DNA of 64,000 nucleotides from Bacillota bacterium (lineage in GTDB: Bacteria; Bacillota; Clostridia; Acetivibrionales; DSM-1351), in the NCBI GenBank assembly GCA_023415305.1, contig JAEZKZ010000002.1:22301-86300 (forward strand), read 5' to 3'. Position 1 is the stretch's first letter, and the number at the start of each line of letters is the position of its first letter. Positions 16,915 to 26,583 of the stretch are shown here, piece after piece. Made by a program: the position numbers and the translations under genes. The notes under the pieces were generated by a model. That model was not told the DNA's origin, did not search any database, and was given only the letters and a program-made list of their open reading frames with translations.

Positions 16915-18507
16915 ATGAATGTTAGAAATATTGTATTGGATAAGTACAGTGCAAAAGTGTACAAAAATAGAAAAGAACATATCCTGGAAGTTACCGAGGA
17001 GACAAAAAAACAGCCCATTGCTGCCAATACCCGTACTGTTCCGGGGATTATAACAAACAGAGGTTGTTGCTATGCAGGCTGTAAGGGTGTTGTTCTCGGA
17101 CCTTTAAAGGATGTACTGGTATTAACCCATGGACCCATAGGCTGTGGTTTCTATTCCTGGGGTACCAGAAGAAACAAGGCACGGACCGAAGACGGCAGAA
17201 ACTTTATTGAGTATTGTTTCTCAACAGATCTTCAGGAGCCCGATATAGTTTTCGGCGGTGAAAAAAAGCTCAAACAGGCAATAAAGGAAGCTGTTGAAAT
17301 ATTTAACCCAAAATGCATTATGATATGCTCAACCTGCCCGGTTGGTCTTATCGGCGATGATATCCATGCAGTGGCTGCAGAGGCTGAAAAAGAATACGGA
17401 ATAAGCTGTATGGCTTTCAGCTGCGAAGGTTATAAGGGTGTCAGTCAGAGCGGGGGTCACCATATTGCTAATAACACTGTTATGAGAAGAATTATTGGTA
17501 CAGGAGATGCACCTCCAACGAAGAAGTTTTCAGTAAATGTCCTGGGGGAATATAACATAGGCGGAGATGGCTGGGAAACAGAGAGAATACTAAAAAGGAT
17601 AGGGTACGAAGTAATAGCTGTATTTACAGGTGATGGAAGCTATGAAGCTTTGAAGAAATCTCACACCGCTGACCTGAATCTTGTTCAGTGTCACCGCTCA
17701 ATAAACTATATTGCCGAAATGATGAAGACAAAATACGGTGTGGACTGGATTAAGGTTAACTTTATCGGCGTGGAGGCAACTATCCAATCGCTGAGAGAAA
17801 TGGCCCAGTATTTTGGTGATCCCGATTTGACCGCAAGAACTGAGGAGGTCATAGCAGACGAAATGGCAAGTATTGCCGAAGCAAAGGCCTATTACCATTC
17901 CAGGTTAAAAGGTAAAACAGCTGCATTATTTGTGGGTGGTTCAAGATCACATCATTATCAGAAGCTGTTAGCCGACTTTGGCGTCAAGACAGTACTGGCA
18001 GGGTATGAATTTGCTCATAGGGATGACTATGAGGGCAGAGATGTAATCCCCACAATTAAGGAAGATGCAGACAGCAAAAACATAGAACATATTGAAGTGG
18101 AAAAGGATCCTGAAAAATATAAGGCCTTTCTCACCGAGGAACAGTATGAGAAGCTTAAGTCCAAAATCCAGCTTGAAAATTATTTCGGAATGATCCCTGA
18201 AATGGAAAACGGAAGCATTGTTGTTGATGATTTAAACCAATTTGAAACTGATGAGTTTATAAAGCTGTTAAAACCGGACATTTTCTTTTCAGGAGTAAAA
18301 GATAAATACCAAATTCAAAAAGCGGGAGTTGTATCAAGACAGTTACATTCCTATGACTACAGCGGACCTTACGCTGGTTTCACAGGAGCAATCAACTTTG
18401 CCCGTGATGTGACAATGGGACTGTATACTCCAGCTTGGGGACTGGTTACTGCACCCTGGAAAAACAAATCAGTACTTAAAGCAAGATTAGCGGGAGGTGA
18501 AGTATAA
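16915..18507 (+). CDS. nifD: Nitrogenase MoFe protein alpha subunit NifD
   Basis: ATG 16915 lies about 8 nt after GGGGTGG; the in-frame GTG 16903 is inside it. The 530-residue protein has P-cluster cysteines Cys51 (NRGCCYAG), Cys77 (GPIGCGFYSW) and Cys141 (CSTCPVG). The FeMo-cofactor ligands are Cys259 (VQCHRSINY) and His478 (LHSYDYSGPY), and His182 (GGHHIAN) matches the substrate-site histidine. It is about 50 residues longer than the Azotobacter subunit. The insertion (roughly residues 380-440, rich in Glu, Lys and Asp) is the hallmark of C. pasteurianum-type NifD. Its stop overlaps the nifK start by one base. Confidence 0.98.
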   Translation: MNVRNIVLDKYSAKVYKNRKEHILEVTEETKKQPIAANTRTVPGIITNRGCCYAGCKGVVLGPLKDVLVLTHGPIGCGFYSWGTRRNKARTEDGRNFIEYCFSTDLQEPDIVFGGEKKLKQAIKEAVEIFNPKCIMICSTCPVGLIGDDIHAVAAEAEKEYGISCMAFSCEGYKGVSQSGGHHIANNTVMRRIIGTGDAPPTKKFSVNVLGEYNIGGDGWETERILKRIGYEVIAVFTGDGSYEALKKSHTADLNLVQCHRSINYIAEMMKTKYGVDWIKVNFIGVEATIQSLREMAQYFGDPDLTARTEEVIADEMASIAEAKAYYHSRLKGKTAALFVGGSRSHHYQKLLADFGVKTVLAGYEFAHRDDYEGRDVIPTIKEDADSKNIEHIEVEKDPEKYKAFLTEEQYEKLKSKIQLENYFGMIPEMENGSIVVDDLNQFETDEFIKLLKPDIFFSGVKDKYQIQKAGVVSRQLHSYDYSGPYAGFTGAINFARDVTMGLYTPAWGLVTAPWKNKSVLKARLAGGEV

Positions 18508-19871
18508 TGCTTAAAATGACACCGAAAGAAGTATCAGAACGCAGTGCGCTCAGGGTTAATCCCTGTAAAACCTGTCAGCCTGTAGGTGCTATGTATGCAG
18601 CCCTTGGAGTTCATAACTGCATGCCTCACAGCCATGGTTCCCAGGGATGTGTTTCATATCACAGAACCTTTTTAAGCAGACACTTTAAGGAGCCTGCAAT
18701 AGCCTCAACCAGCTCCTTTACCGAGGGTGCTTCTGTATTTGGCGGAGGCAGCAACCTTAAGACGGGTGTTAAAAATGTTTTTGAAATATATGATCCTGAT
18801 ATTATAGCTGTTCACACCACTTGTTTGAGTGAGACCATCGGGGATGACCTGAATGCCTTCATACAGGATATAGACATACCGGAAGGAAAAATTGTAGTTC
18901 ATTCAAACACACCAAGCTATGTTGGTTCACATATCAATGGGTTTTATAATATGATGGCCGGGTTTATCACTTATTTATCAAAGCACTCAGGAAAATCCAA
19001 CGGTAAAACTGCCATATTCCCGGGTTTCGTCAATCCGGGTGATATCAGGGAAATGAAAAAAATCGCCAGGCTGATGCAAGTACCCTTTACCATGTTCCCT
19101 GACCAAAGCGGTGTGATGGATTCACCGATGACCGGAGACTACTCCATGTATCCGAAGGGAGGCACTACAATTCCCGAAATAGTGGGCCTTGGAGACTGTA
19201 AAAAGGTTCTGGCCTTGGGAGAGCTGACTTGTGAGGAGCCGGCAAGTATATTGGAGAGAAAGTGTAAGGTACCTTACAGCTTACTTCCTCTTCCAATCGG
19301 GATTGAGGCAACTGATAAATTCGTTATGGAACTGGCTGAAATATCAAATACAGAGGTTCCCTACGAACTGGAGGAGGAGCGCGGACAGCTGATAGACCTG
19401 ATGCTGGATGCACACTTCTACTTCTATAACAAAACCGTAGCAATATTTGGTGATCCTGATACCGTTTTAGGTCTTACAAGAATAGTACTTGAGCTGGGTA
19501 TGGTTCCCAAGTATGTGTTGACAGGAACCCCGGGTGAAAACTTTGTGAGGCTGTCAGAGGCACTGTTTGCCCAATATGGTGTAGAGGGCTGTACGGCAAA
19601 GGCATCAGGTGATTTGTTTGAACTTCATCAGTGGATAAAGAATGAAAAGGTTGATTTGCTGTTGGGTTCTTCTTACGGAAAGCAAATTGCCAAAGCTGAG
19701 GATATTCCATTTGTCAGAGCCGGCTTCCCCATTCTCGACAGATATGCCCATTCAAATTCGCCTATAGTCGGTTATAAAGGTGCTATGAGACTGGTAGAAA
19801 TGATTGCAAATGCCCTAATGGAAAGACAGGACAGAGATGCAAGCGATGAAGAATTTGAGATTGTTATGTAA
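18507..19871 (+). CDS. nifK: Nitrogenase MoFe protein beta subunit NifK
   Basis: ATG overlaps the nifD TAA by one base, and GGGAGGTGA lies at a suitable distance, so translation is coupled. The 454-residue protein has P-cluster cysteines Cys23 (KTCQPVGA), Cys48 (GSQGCVSY) and Cys106 (HTTCLSETIGDD). Like C. pasteurianum NifK it lacks the roughly 50-residue N-terminal extension of the proteobacterial subunit, complementing the insertion in NifD. It forms the alpha2beta2 MoFe protein with NifD. Confidence 0.98.
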   Translation: MLKMTPKEVSERSALRVNPCKTCQPVGAMYAALGVHNCMPHSHGSQGCVSYHRTFLSRHFKEPAIASTSSFTEGASVFGGGSNLKTGVKNVFEIYDPDIIAVHTTCLSETIGDDLNAFIQDIDIPEGKIVVHSNTPSYVGSHINGFYNMMAGFITYLSKHSGKSNGKTAIFPGFVNPGDIREMKKIARLMQVPFTMFPDQSGVMDSPMTGDYSMYPKGGTTIPEIVGLGDCKKVLALGELTCEEPASILERKCKVPYSLLPLPIGIEATDKFVMELAEISNTEVPYELEEERGQLIDLMLDAHFYFYNKTVAIFGDPDTVLGLTRIVLELGMVPKYVLTGTPGENFVRLSEALFAQYGVEGCTAKASGDLFELHQWIKNEKVDLLLGSSYGKQIAKAEDIPFVRAGFPILDRYAHSNSPIVGYKGAMRLVEMIANALMERQDRDASDEEFEIVM

Positions 19872-19963
19872 TTGCTTTCCATTGCTTAAAGCTGTGCTCG
19901 CGTAAGATATCAGAATGTCAGCAATAAAATTTGAGTAAATAATTCACCATAAAGGGGGTCAGT

Positions 19964-21307
19964 ATGATGGAATCGGCAATTTTAGAAGAAAGAAAAGATT
20001 TTATAGGCTACGGCAGGACACAAAAAACCATCAAGTGTGAAAGTGACAGCCTTTCAGGTTCAGTAAGTCAGCGTGCATGCGTATACTGTGGTGCCAGAGT
20101 TGTACTGAATCCAATTACTGATGCTTTCCATATAGTTCATGGCCCCATAGGCTGTGCAAGCTATACCTGGGATATCAGGGGCAGCCTGTCCAGCGGCAGT
20201 GAACTGTATAGAAACAGCTTTTCAACAGATCTGAGTGAAAAGGACATAGTTTTCGGCGGAGAGAAAAAGCTGGCCGCGGCTATTGATGAAGTGGTTGAAA
20301 AGCATCACCCCAAGGTTATTTTTGTATATGCAACCTGTATTGTAGGCGTAATTGGTGATGACATTGAGGCTGTGTGCAGACTGGCAGAGAGAAAGTATGG
20401 CGTAAGGGTTATACCTGTAAAATCTCCGGGTTTTTCAGGCAACAAAGCTCATGGATATAAGATGGCCTGTAACGCAATACTGTCTCTTCTTGAACCCCAT
20501 AAGGGCATACCAAAGGCTGAAGGTGTCAACATACTTGGTGATTTTAATCTGGCAGGTGAAATGTGGCTGATAAAAAACTACCTCAGGGAAATCGGTATTC
20601 AGGTGGTTTCAACCATAACAGGGGATGCAAGCCACGATAACCTGATAAAGGCACCTTCAGCCCGGCTTAATATAGTTCAGTGTGCCGGCTCCATGACCTA
20701 TCTGGCAAAAAAAATGGAACAGGAAATGGGAATTCCTTTTGTTAAAATCAGCTTCTTTGGAGTTGAAGATACAACTCAGTCTTTAATACGCATAGCTGAG
20801 GCTGTCGGAAACGAAGAGAACATCAGAAGAGCAAAAAGCTTCACACAGGTTCAAACTGAAAAATTAAAAAGCTTTTCTGAGAAATATAAAGGGAATCTGG
20901 AAGGTAAGAAAGCAGCTATATATGTTGGCGGCGGCTTTAAGGCTATTTCACTTATAAGACAGTTTAATGAAATGGGAATTGAGACAGTAATTGTAGGAAC
21001 TCAAACCGGTAAAGCCGAGGATTATGAAATGATTGCAAGCCTTGTAGGAGAGAATACTGTAATTTTGGATGATACTAATCCTGCTGAATTGGAAGCTTTT
21101 ATAAAGGAAAAAGGAGCCCACATACTAGTGGGAGGGGTAAAGGAAAGACCCCTGGCCTATAAGCTCGGTATAGCCTTTTGTGATCATAACCATGAACGAA
21201 AACACGCCTTGGCAGGTTATGAGGGAGTTATAAACTTTACCAGGGAAATAAATCTTTCCCTGAACAGTCCGGTCTGGGAGTACATTAATAAAGTCAGTGA
21301 AGAGTGA
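19964..21307 (+). CDS. nifE: FeMo-cofactor scaffold subunit NifE
   Basis: ATG 19964 follows AAGGGGG; a second ATG is the next codon. The 447-residue protein is a NifD paralogue with the conserved cysteines in RACVYCGARVV, HGPIGCASYTWD and YATCIVGVIGDD. It lacks the NifD cofactor cysteine context (here NIVQCAGSMTYLA) and its insertion. NifE pairs with the NifN part of the next gene to form the scaffold on which the NifB precursor is matured to FeMo-cofactor. Confidence 0.96.
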   Translation: MMESAILEERKDFIGYGRTQKTIKCESDSLSGSVSQRACVYCGARVVLNPITDAFHIVHGPIGCASYTWDIRGSLSSGSELYRNSFSTDLSEKDIVFGGEKKLAAAIDEVVEKHHPKVIFVYATCIVGVIGDDIEAVCRLAERKYGVRVIPVKSPGFSGNKAHGYKMACNAILSLLEPHKGIPKAEGVNILGDFNLAGEMWLIKNYLREIGIQVVSTITGDASHDNLIKAPSARLNIVQCAGSMTYLAKKMEQEMGIPFVKISFFGVEDTTQSLIRIAEAVGNEENIRRAKSFTQVQTEKLKSFSEKYKGNLEGKKAAIYVGGGFKAISLIRQFNEMGIETVIVGTQTGKAEDYEMIASLVGENTVILDDTNPAELEAFIKEKGAHILVGGVKERPLAYKLGIAFCDHNHERKHALAGYEGVINFTREINLSLNSPVWEYINKVSEE

Positions 21308-21353
21308 CAATTCACTATTCGACATTCTCTATAAAGGCAGAAGGGGGAGCACA

Positions 21354-21465
21354 GCGTGAATAATACATTTGGTAAGTCATCGTGCTATTCACGCAGCAAA
21401 AACCCGCCAAGCGGCTTTTTTATTACTATTGCATACGCGCTTTGCGCGTGGATGGGGGGGTTAGT
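21354..21465 (+). repeat. Three-hairpin repeat ending in the nifN-B SD
   Basis: Hairpin 1 pairs GCGTGAAT (21354-21361) with ATTCACGC (21387-21394). Hairpin 2 is AAAAACCCGC with GCGGCTTTTT, with one internal C-C mismatch. Hairpin 3 is ACGCGC-TTT-GCGCGT (21435-21449), followed by GATGGGGGGG and ATG 21466. The same order with compensatory changes occurs before purD and yqeK. Confidence 0.85.
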
Positions 21466-24246
21466 ATGAGCAAGAATTTAGTTAATCTGAACGTAAATCC
21501 ATGTAAAATGTGTATGCCCATGGGAAGTGTGAGTGCTTTTTACGGCATAAGAAAATGTATGACAATACTGCATGGTTCTCAGGGCTGCAGTACCTATATC
21601 CGCCGCCATATGGCAACTCATTATAACGAGCCGGTTGATATTGCGTCCTCATCTCTGACCGAAGAGGGAACTGTTTTCGGCGGCGAGGATAATTTGATAA
21701 AAGGACTGGAAAATCTTATAGAACTGTATAATCCTGAGGTCATCGGAGTGGCAACCACCTGTCTTGCAGAGACAATAGGGGAGGATATACCCGGGATTAT
21801 AACCAGGTTTTATGATACACACTCCGATACAAATGTAAAAATTATTCCGGTATCCTCGGCAGGCTATTCGGGATCTCAGTTTGAGGGTTTCTTCAAGGCT
21901 TTGCGGGCTATAGTTGAAAATGTTGAAATGTCCCTTGAGAAGAATAATAAGGTAAACATTATTACAGGTTTGATTTCTCCTGCAGACACCAGATACCTTA
22001 AAAGCCTGCTTGATAATATGAACATTGATTATATACTGCTTCCCGACATTTCGGACAATCTGGATGGAGAGCACACCCAGCATTACAACAGACTGCCTGA
22101 GGGTGGTACTTCAATTGAAGAAATCTCAAAAATGGCCGGTGCGAGGCTGTCTATTGAAGTATCAGCTTTCGTAAGGGCGGATAGTTCTCCGGCACACTAT
22201 CTCTATGAGGCTTATGGAGTTCCTTATGTAAAATGTAATCTTCCGGTGGGACTTAGAGATACTGATAATTTTATCAAGGAATTGGAGAAGGCCGGAGGCA
22301 AAAAATCCGAAATCATAAAAAAGGAGCGGGGCAGGTACCTGGATGCAATGATTGATTCCCACAAATACAATGGTGAAGGCAGGGCTGTAATATACGGAGA
22401 ACCTGATTTTGTATTATCTGTTTCACGGCTTTGCGCTGAAAATGGAATCATGCCGGTACTTACAGCTACCGGAGCAAGCTGCCGCTCACTAACTCCCTTA
22501 ATTGAAAATGAAATTAAAAAGGTAGCAGACTTTTTATTTATTGATAACTACAAGATTCTTGACAATACGGATTTTGACAATATAGAAAGATATGCTCTGG
22601 AATTTGGGGCCAATATTATGATTGGTAGCTCCGATGGCCGACGAATTGAGGAAAAACATAGTATTCCTCTCGTACGGTGCGCTTTCCCGGTTCACGACCA
22701 GGTAGGCGGACAGCGGGTAAGAACATTAGGGTATGAGGGCTCGCTTATCTTACTGGACAGGATAACAAATACTCTTTTAAGCCAAAAGGAGCATAAATTC
22801 CGGAAAGAGCTCTTTGAAAAATATTACTATCAGGCTGATAAGGTTCTGAGTCAATCAGCTAAGGCAAATACGGTGGCCATTGCAGGCTCAGAGCTTTCCA
22901 ACCCGGTAGAAACGGTTCCTGCGATGATTTCAAAGGCTGATTTAAAGGCTGATACTTTAAAGTTTGTTGATTCAATGGCTGCTTTTTCAAAGGGAGCTGC
23001 TTACAAGGAAGAAATAGCTAAAAAGACGGCAACTCACCCCTGTTTTAACGGATGCGGCAGCCAATATGCCAGAATGCACCTGCCTATCGCACCCAAGTGT
23101 AATATTCAATGCAATTACTGTGTCAGAAAATATGACTGTCCAAATGAGAGCAGACCCGGTGTTACAACAGAAGTGCTGTCACCCGAAGAGGCCTGCATAA
23201 AGTATCAAATGGTCAAAGAAAAAATGCCAAACCTTAAGGTGGTAGGTATCGCCGGTCCCGGTGATTCTCTTGCGGAATTTGAGAAGACCAAAAAGACACT
23301 GTCCCTTATAAGAGATATTGATCCTGATGTAACCTTTTGCCTTTCTACAAATGGTCTCATGCTTCCGCTTTATGCTGATGAATTGGTTGAACTGGGTGTC
23401 TCCCATGTTACAGTTACCATGAACGCAGTAAATGCGACTATAGGAGCAAAAATATATAAACATATTGACTACATGGGCAACAGGTATTTTGGAGAGGTTG
23501 GGGCAGCTATACTAATGGCTAATCAAATGGCCGGACTTAAAAGGCTGACCTCCCTTGGAATAGTATGCAAGGTTAACATTGTAATGCTTAAGGGAATTAA
23601 TGAATTTCACATACCTATTGTAGCGGCAAAGGCAAAAGAGTTGGGCTGCGAAATAACAAACATCATGCAGATGATACCTGTGGAAGGCAGTGTCTTTGAG
23701 AAAATGCCTCTGACAAGCAACAAGGAAATTATGGAGATGAGGAAGAAATGCGAGCTTTCAATAAAGCAGATGTATCACTGCCGTCAGTGCAGGGCAGATG
23801 CAATTGGAACTCTTGACAATGATCAGTCAATAAATTTCAGAGGCTGTACCGGCTCCTGCTCGGATGAGAGCAAAAAAGAGCTCTCTGAGAAGCCTGTTTT
23901 ATTTGCAGTATCATCAAAAAGCGGAGTTTTGGTAGACCAGCATTTCGGCCATGCAACGGATTTTTATATATATGAATATAAAGGAAGCAATATAAAATTC
24001 AAGGAAAGAAGAAGCGTATCAAAATACTGTGACGGTGTCGAAAGCTGTGATGGCGTGGGCGGAGGCGATAAAGAGAGTAAGATTGATAATATACTCGAAG
24101 CTGTCAAGGACTGCAAAGCAGTAGTTGCAATGCGCATCGGAGAAGCTCCGAAACAGAAGCTCAAGGACAAAGCCATTGAAACCTTTACAACCTATGATCG
24201 TATTGAAGATGCTGTAAGGCAGGCGGCCGAAAAGCTGTTTGTTTAA
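21466..24246 (+). CDS. nifN-B: Fused NifN-NifB protein with C-terminal NifX-like domain
   Basis: ATG 21466 follows a G-rich SD; the longer frame from 21382 runs through the repeat and is rejected. The product has 926 residues. Residues 1 to about 450 are NifN (VNPCKMCMPMGSV, HGSQGCSTY, ATTCLAETIGEDI). Residues about 515-790 are the radical SAM enzyme NifB, with CNIQCNYC (Cys545, 549, 552) binding the SAM [4Fe-4S] cluster and HPCFNGC before it. Residues about 809-926 are a NifX/NafY-like cofactor-binding domain (VDQHFGHATDFYIYEY). NifB makes NifB-co from iron-sulfur clusters and SAM, and NifN with NifE receives it. The fusion is known from C. pasteurianum. Confidence 0.96.
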   Translation: MSKNLVNLNVNPCKMCMPMGSVSAFYGIRKCMTILHGSQGCSTYIRRHMATHYNEPVDIASSSLTEEGTVFGGEDNLIKGLENLIELYNPEVIGVATTCLAETIGEDIPGIITRFYDTHSDTNVKIIPVSSAGYSGSQFEGFFKALRAIVENVEMSLEKNNKVNIITGLISPADTRYLKSLLDNMNIDYILLPDISDNLDGEHTQHYNRLPEGGTSIEEISKMAGARLSIEVSAFVRADSSPAHYLYEAYGVPYVKCNLPVGLRDTDNFIKELEKAGGKKSEIIKKERGRYLDAMIDSHKYNGEGRAVIYGEPDFVLSVSRLCAENGIMPVLTATGASCRSLTPLIENEIKKVADFLFIDNYKILDNTDFDNIERYALEFGANIMIGSSDGRRIEEKHSIPLVRCAFPVHDQVGGQRVRTLGYEGSLILLDRITNTLLSQKEHKFRKELFEKYYYQADKVLSQSAKANTVAIAGSELSNPVETVPAMISKADLKADTLKFVDSMAAFSKGAAYKEEIAKKTATHPCFNGCGSQYARMHLPIAPKCNIQCNYCVRKYDCPNESRPGVTTEVLSPEEACIKYQMVKEKMPNLKVVGIAGPGDSLAEFEKTKKTLSLIRDIDPDVTFCLSTNGLMLPLYADELVELGVSHVTVTMNAVNATIGAKIYKHIDYMGNRYFGEVGAAILMANQMAGLKRLTSLGIVCKVNIVMLKGINEFHIPIVAAKAKELGCEITNIMQMIPVEGSVFEKMPLTSNKEIMEMRKKCELSIKQMYHCRQCRADAIGTLDNDQSINFRGCTGSCSDESKKELSEKPVLFAVSSKSGVLVDQHFGHATDFYIYEYKGSNIKFKERRSVSKYCDGVESCDGVGGGDKESKIDNILEAVKDCKAVVAMRIGEAPKQKLKDKAIETFTTYDRIEDAVRQAAEKLFV

Positions 24247-24284
24247 TAAATACATTAATTTATCTTGAAAGGAAGGAATAGACT

Positions 24285-24593
24285 ATGATAAGTCCAAAAT
24301 ATCACGTGTTTGTCTGCGCCAGCTGCAGAATCAACGGAACGCAGAAGGGGTACTGCCACACAAAAGGATCGGTGGAACTGATTCAAAGGTTCATGGAAGA
24401 AATTGATGACAGGGAGCTTTCAAGTGATGTAATGATTACAAATACAGGCTGCTTCGGAATATGTGACAAAGGCCCTGTAGTAGTAATTTATCCTGAAGGT
24501 ACCTGGTATGGAAATGTAACCGGGGACGATGTGGAGGAAATAGTGGAGAAGCACCTTGAAGGCGGAGAAAAGGTTAAAAGGTTGTTGATATAG
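24285..24593 (+). CDS. Thioredoxin-like [2Fe-2S] ferredoxin of the nif cluster
   Basis: The protein has 102 residues with SD AAGGAAGG. Cysteines fall at 11, 14, 24, 56 and 60 (FVCASCRING, GYCHTKG, NTGCFGIC), exactly the positions in the C. pasteurianum [2Fe-2S] ferredoxin, which is also 102 residues and linked to nitrogenase. Four of the five bind the cluster. The fold is that of the thioredoxin-like ferredoxins related to NuoE. It probably donates electrons to, or interacts with, nitrogenase. It lies directly after nifN-B. Confidence 0.92.
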   Translation: MISPKYHVFVCASCRINGTQKGYCHTKGSVELIQRFMEEIDDRELSSDVMITNTGCFGICDKGPVVVIYPEGTWYGNVTGDDVEEIVEKHLEGGEKVKRLLI

Positions 24594-24623
24594 CTTCGAT
24601 TTAAAGTGAAAAGATAATGGTAT

Positions 24624-24645
24624 ATAGTGAGAAAACATTCACTAT
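24624..24645 (+). promoter_or_regulatory. Intercistronic hairpin before nifV-omega
   Basis: ATAGTGA (24624-24630) pairs with TCACTAT (24639-24645) around an 8-nt A-rich loop. No T-run follows, so it is more likely an mRNA processing or stability structure than a terminator. Confidence 0.45.
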
Positions 24646-24674
24646 TAATTATTAAACTTGAAGGTGGAGTGTTA

Positions 24675-25634
24675 ATGATAAGAATTACCGACTTAACTCT
24701 ATGTACGATTAACCATAAATATGCTCAGAAAGACCTGTTTCTGAGACTATACAAACTGCTGCTTCAGACTGGAATCAACTTTATAGAAATAACAGTTCCG
24801 GTGCTTAATTTGCTTGGTGAGAATATCGAACATAGCAAAACAATACTTAGAGTTGAACACCCCTCCGAAATAAACAGGTATGCCGGATTTATCAGGTATG
24901 TCTGTAGACACAGCGGATATGATGTACCTGTAGGAACCATCTCCGAATTTCAGATCAACGATATAAGAGAAATTAATCTTTTAAGAAGCATCAGTCAATA
25001 TCTGAATGTGCGTATTGTAGGCTTGGATGACCTCCTGCAGCATGATTACCTTAATATTTTTGAAAGATTGAAATTCTTATCGGGTACACAAACGGAATTC
25101 TGCCCCCAAAACAATTTTTATTGTGCAACGGCCCTGGCGGTGGAATGGGTTTTAAGCGGCGGAGAAAACATTGCAGTCAGCTTTTGCGGCTGCGGGGGAT
25201 TTGCTGCTCTTGAAGAGGTGATAATGGCTCTTCGGATTACAAAACGTCATAAGCCGAATTTGGACTTGTCTTTGCTAAGAGAGGTAAAAAAGCTTTATGA
25301 GGAGTTGTCAGGTGTATCCATTTCGGGAAATAAACCTGTTGTAGGAAACAGCATATTTGAAGTGGAATCAGGTATACATGTGGACGGCATATTTAAAAAC
25401 GGGGCGAATTATGAACCCTTTGAGCCCTCTGTGGTAGGTATGGAAAGAAAAATAATAGTCGGCAAACACTCCGGAAGAACAACTATTGAAGTAAAACTAA
25501 TGGAATTCGGACTGGTATTTCCAGCAGAAAAAATTCAGGAGCTTCTCCGAAATGCTCAGAATATGAGTATAGACCTTGGAAGAAGCATTACTGATCAAGA
25601 ATTTTATGAGCTTGCCTGTAATTTGACAAAATAG
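24675..25634 (+). CDS. nifV-omega: Homocitrate synthase omega subunit NifV-omega
   Basis: ATG 24675 lies after AGGTGGAG; the frame upstream to 24627 is non-coding. The 319-residue protein starts IRITDLTLC instead of the catalytic IDTTLRDGEQ. The aldolase-like barrel is therefore partly degenerate. It keeps the C-terminal homocitrate-synthase segment (VESGIHVDGIFKNGANYEPF ... VGKHSGRTTIE). In C. pasteurianum, homocitrate synthase is likewise split into omega and alpha polypeptides. It provides the homocitrate ligand of FeMo-cofactor together with the next gene. Confidence 0.88.
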   Translation: MIRITDLTLCTINHKYAQKDLFLRLYKLLLQTGINFIEITVPVLNLLGENIEHSKTILRVEHPSEINRYAGFIRYVCRHSGYDVPVGTISEFQINDIREINLLRSISQYLNVRIVGLDDLLQHDYLNIFERLKFLSGTQTEFCPQNNFYCATALAVEWVLSGGENIAVSFCGCGGFAALEEVIMALRITKRHKPNLDLSLLREVKKLYEELSGVSISGNKPVVGNSIFEVESGIHVDGIFKNGANYEPFEPSVVGMERKIIVGKHSGRTTIEVKLMEFGLVFPAEKIQELLRNAQNMSIDLGRSITDQEFYELACNLTK

Positions 25635-25702
25635 TAATATTTAGTTAATAATATCTGTTAATATAACAGATTTACAGATCTGGTCAGAGGGGTGGGCTTG
25701 AC

Positions 25703-26512
25703 TTGAAACAAAAGAAATATCTTATAGATACTACGCTTCGGGATGGGGAACAAAGCCCCGGTTTTGCTTTCAGCATGGAGCAGAAGGTAAGGTTGTCGGT
25801 ATTGCTGGACGAGGCGGGGATATATCAGATAGAAGCCGGAATACCTGCAATGGGAGAGTATGAGAAAGATACAATATTAAGAATTCTGGAGAACAGAAAA
25901 AAAGCCCGGATTTCAACCTGGAACAGAATGAACAGAGAGGATATTCTGCATTCATTTGACTGTCATCCGGATATTATACATATCAGTGCTCCCATGTCCT
26001 ATGTTCATATATACTCAAAACTGAAAAAAAACAAAGGGTGGCTTCAGAAAAACCTTCAGGATTGTGTCAGCCTGGCTCTGGATAAGGGGTATGCTGTGAC
26101 TGTCGGTTTTGAAGATGCATCACGGGCTGATATAACCTTTATGATTGCTGTGGCTGAAATACTTAAGGAGATGGGAGTACTGAATATTAGATATGCAGAT
26201 ACCGTAGGAGTCCTGACACCGTCAAGGGCATATCAGGCTGTAAGTGAAATAAGGAGTCATACCGGAATAGCTATTGGAATACACGCCCATAACGACTTGG
26301 GGATGGCAGTGGCAAATTCTTTGGAGGCTGCAAGAGCAGGGGCAGATTATATTGATACAACGCTTTTAGGTATAGGTGAACGGGCAGGGAACTGTGACTT
26401 AAATCAGTTTGTTACAGCCAGCGAACACATCTTTGACCTGGGGCTCAGTCATAATGATGCATGTATTTTAAAGGAAAAGGGCAGGAAAATTATTTACAGA
26501 AATAAACTCTAG
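25703..26512 (+). CDS. nifV-alpha: Homocitrate synthase alpha subunit NifV-alpha
   Basis: The start is TTG 25703, 7-8 nt after AGGGGTGG; no ATG is better placed. The 269-residue TIM barrel has the catalytic IDTTLRDGEQSPG motif near the N-terminus and the metal-binding IHAHNDLGMAVAN. It ends soon after the barrel and lacks the C-terminal lid found in single-chain NifV; that region is supplied by NifV-omega. It condenses acetyl-CoA with 2-oxoglutarate. Because the pair matches a known clostridial arrangement, the split is not a frameshift. Confidence 0.9.
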   Translation: MKQKKYLIDTTLRDGEQSPGFAFSMEQKVRLSVLLDEAGIYQIEAGIPAMGEYEKDTILRILENRKKARISTWNRMNREDILHSFDCHPDIIHISAPMSYVHIYSKLKKNKGWLQKNLQDCVSLALDKGYAVTVGFEDASRADITFMIAVAEILKEMGVLNIRYADTVGVLTPSRAYQAVSEIRSHTGIAIGIHAHNDLGMAVANSLEAARAGADYIDTTLLGIGERAGNCDLNQFVTASEHIFDLGLSHNDACILKEKGRKIIYRNKL

Positions 26513-26583
26513 CCTGCAGAGTTTATGCACGAGGTCATATATTTGACCAACAATTCTTAATTTAAACAGGGGAGGTGATTACC

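Noticed and set aside
24675..26512. nifV broken by a frameshift into two genes
   Set aside because: The split into omega and alpha, each with its own SD and start, is the known C. pasteurianum arrangement.
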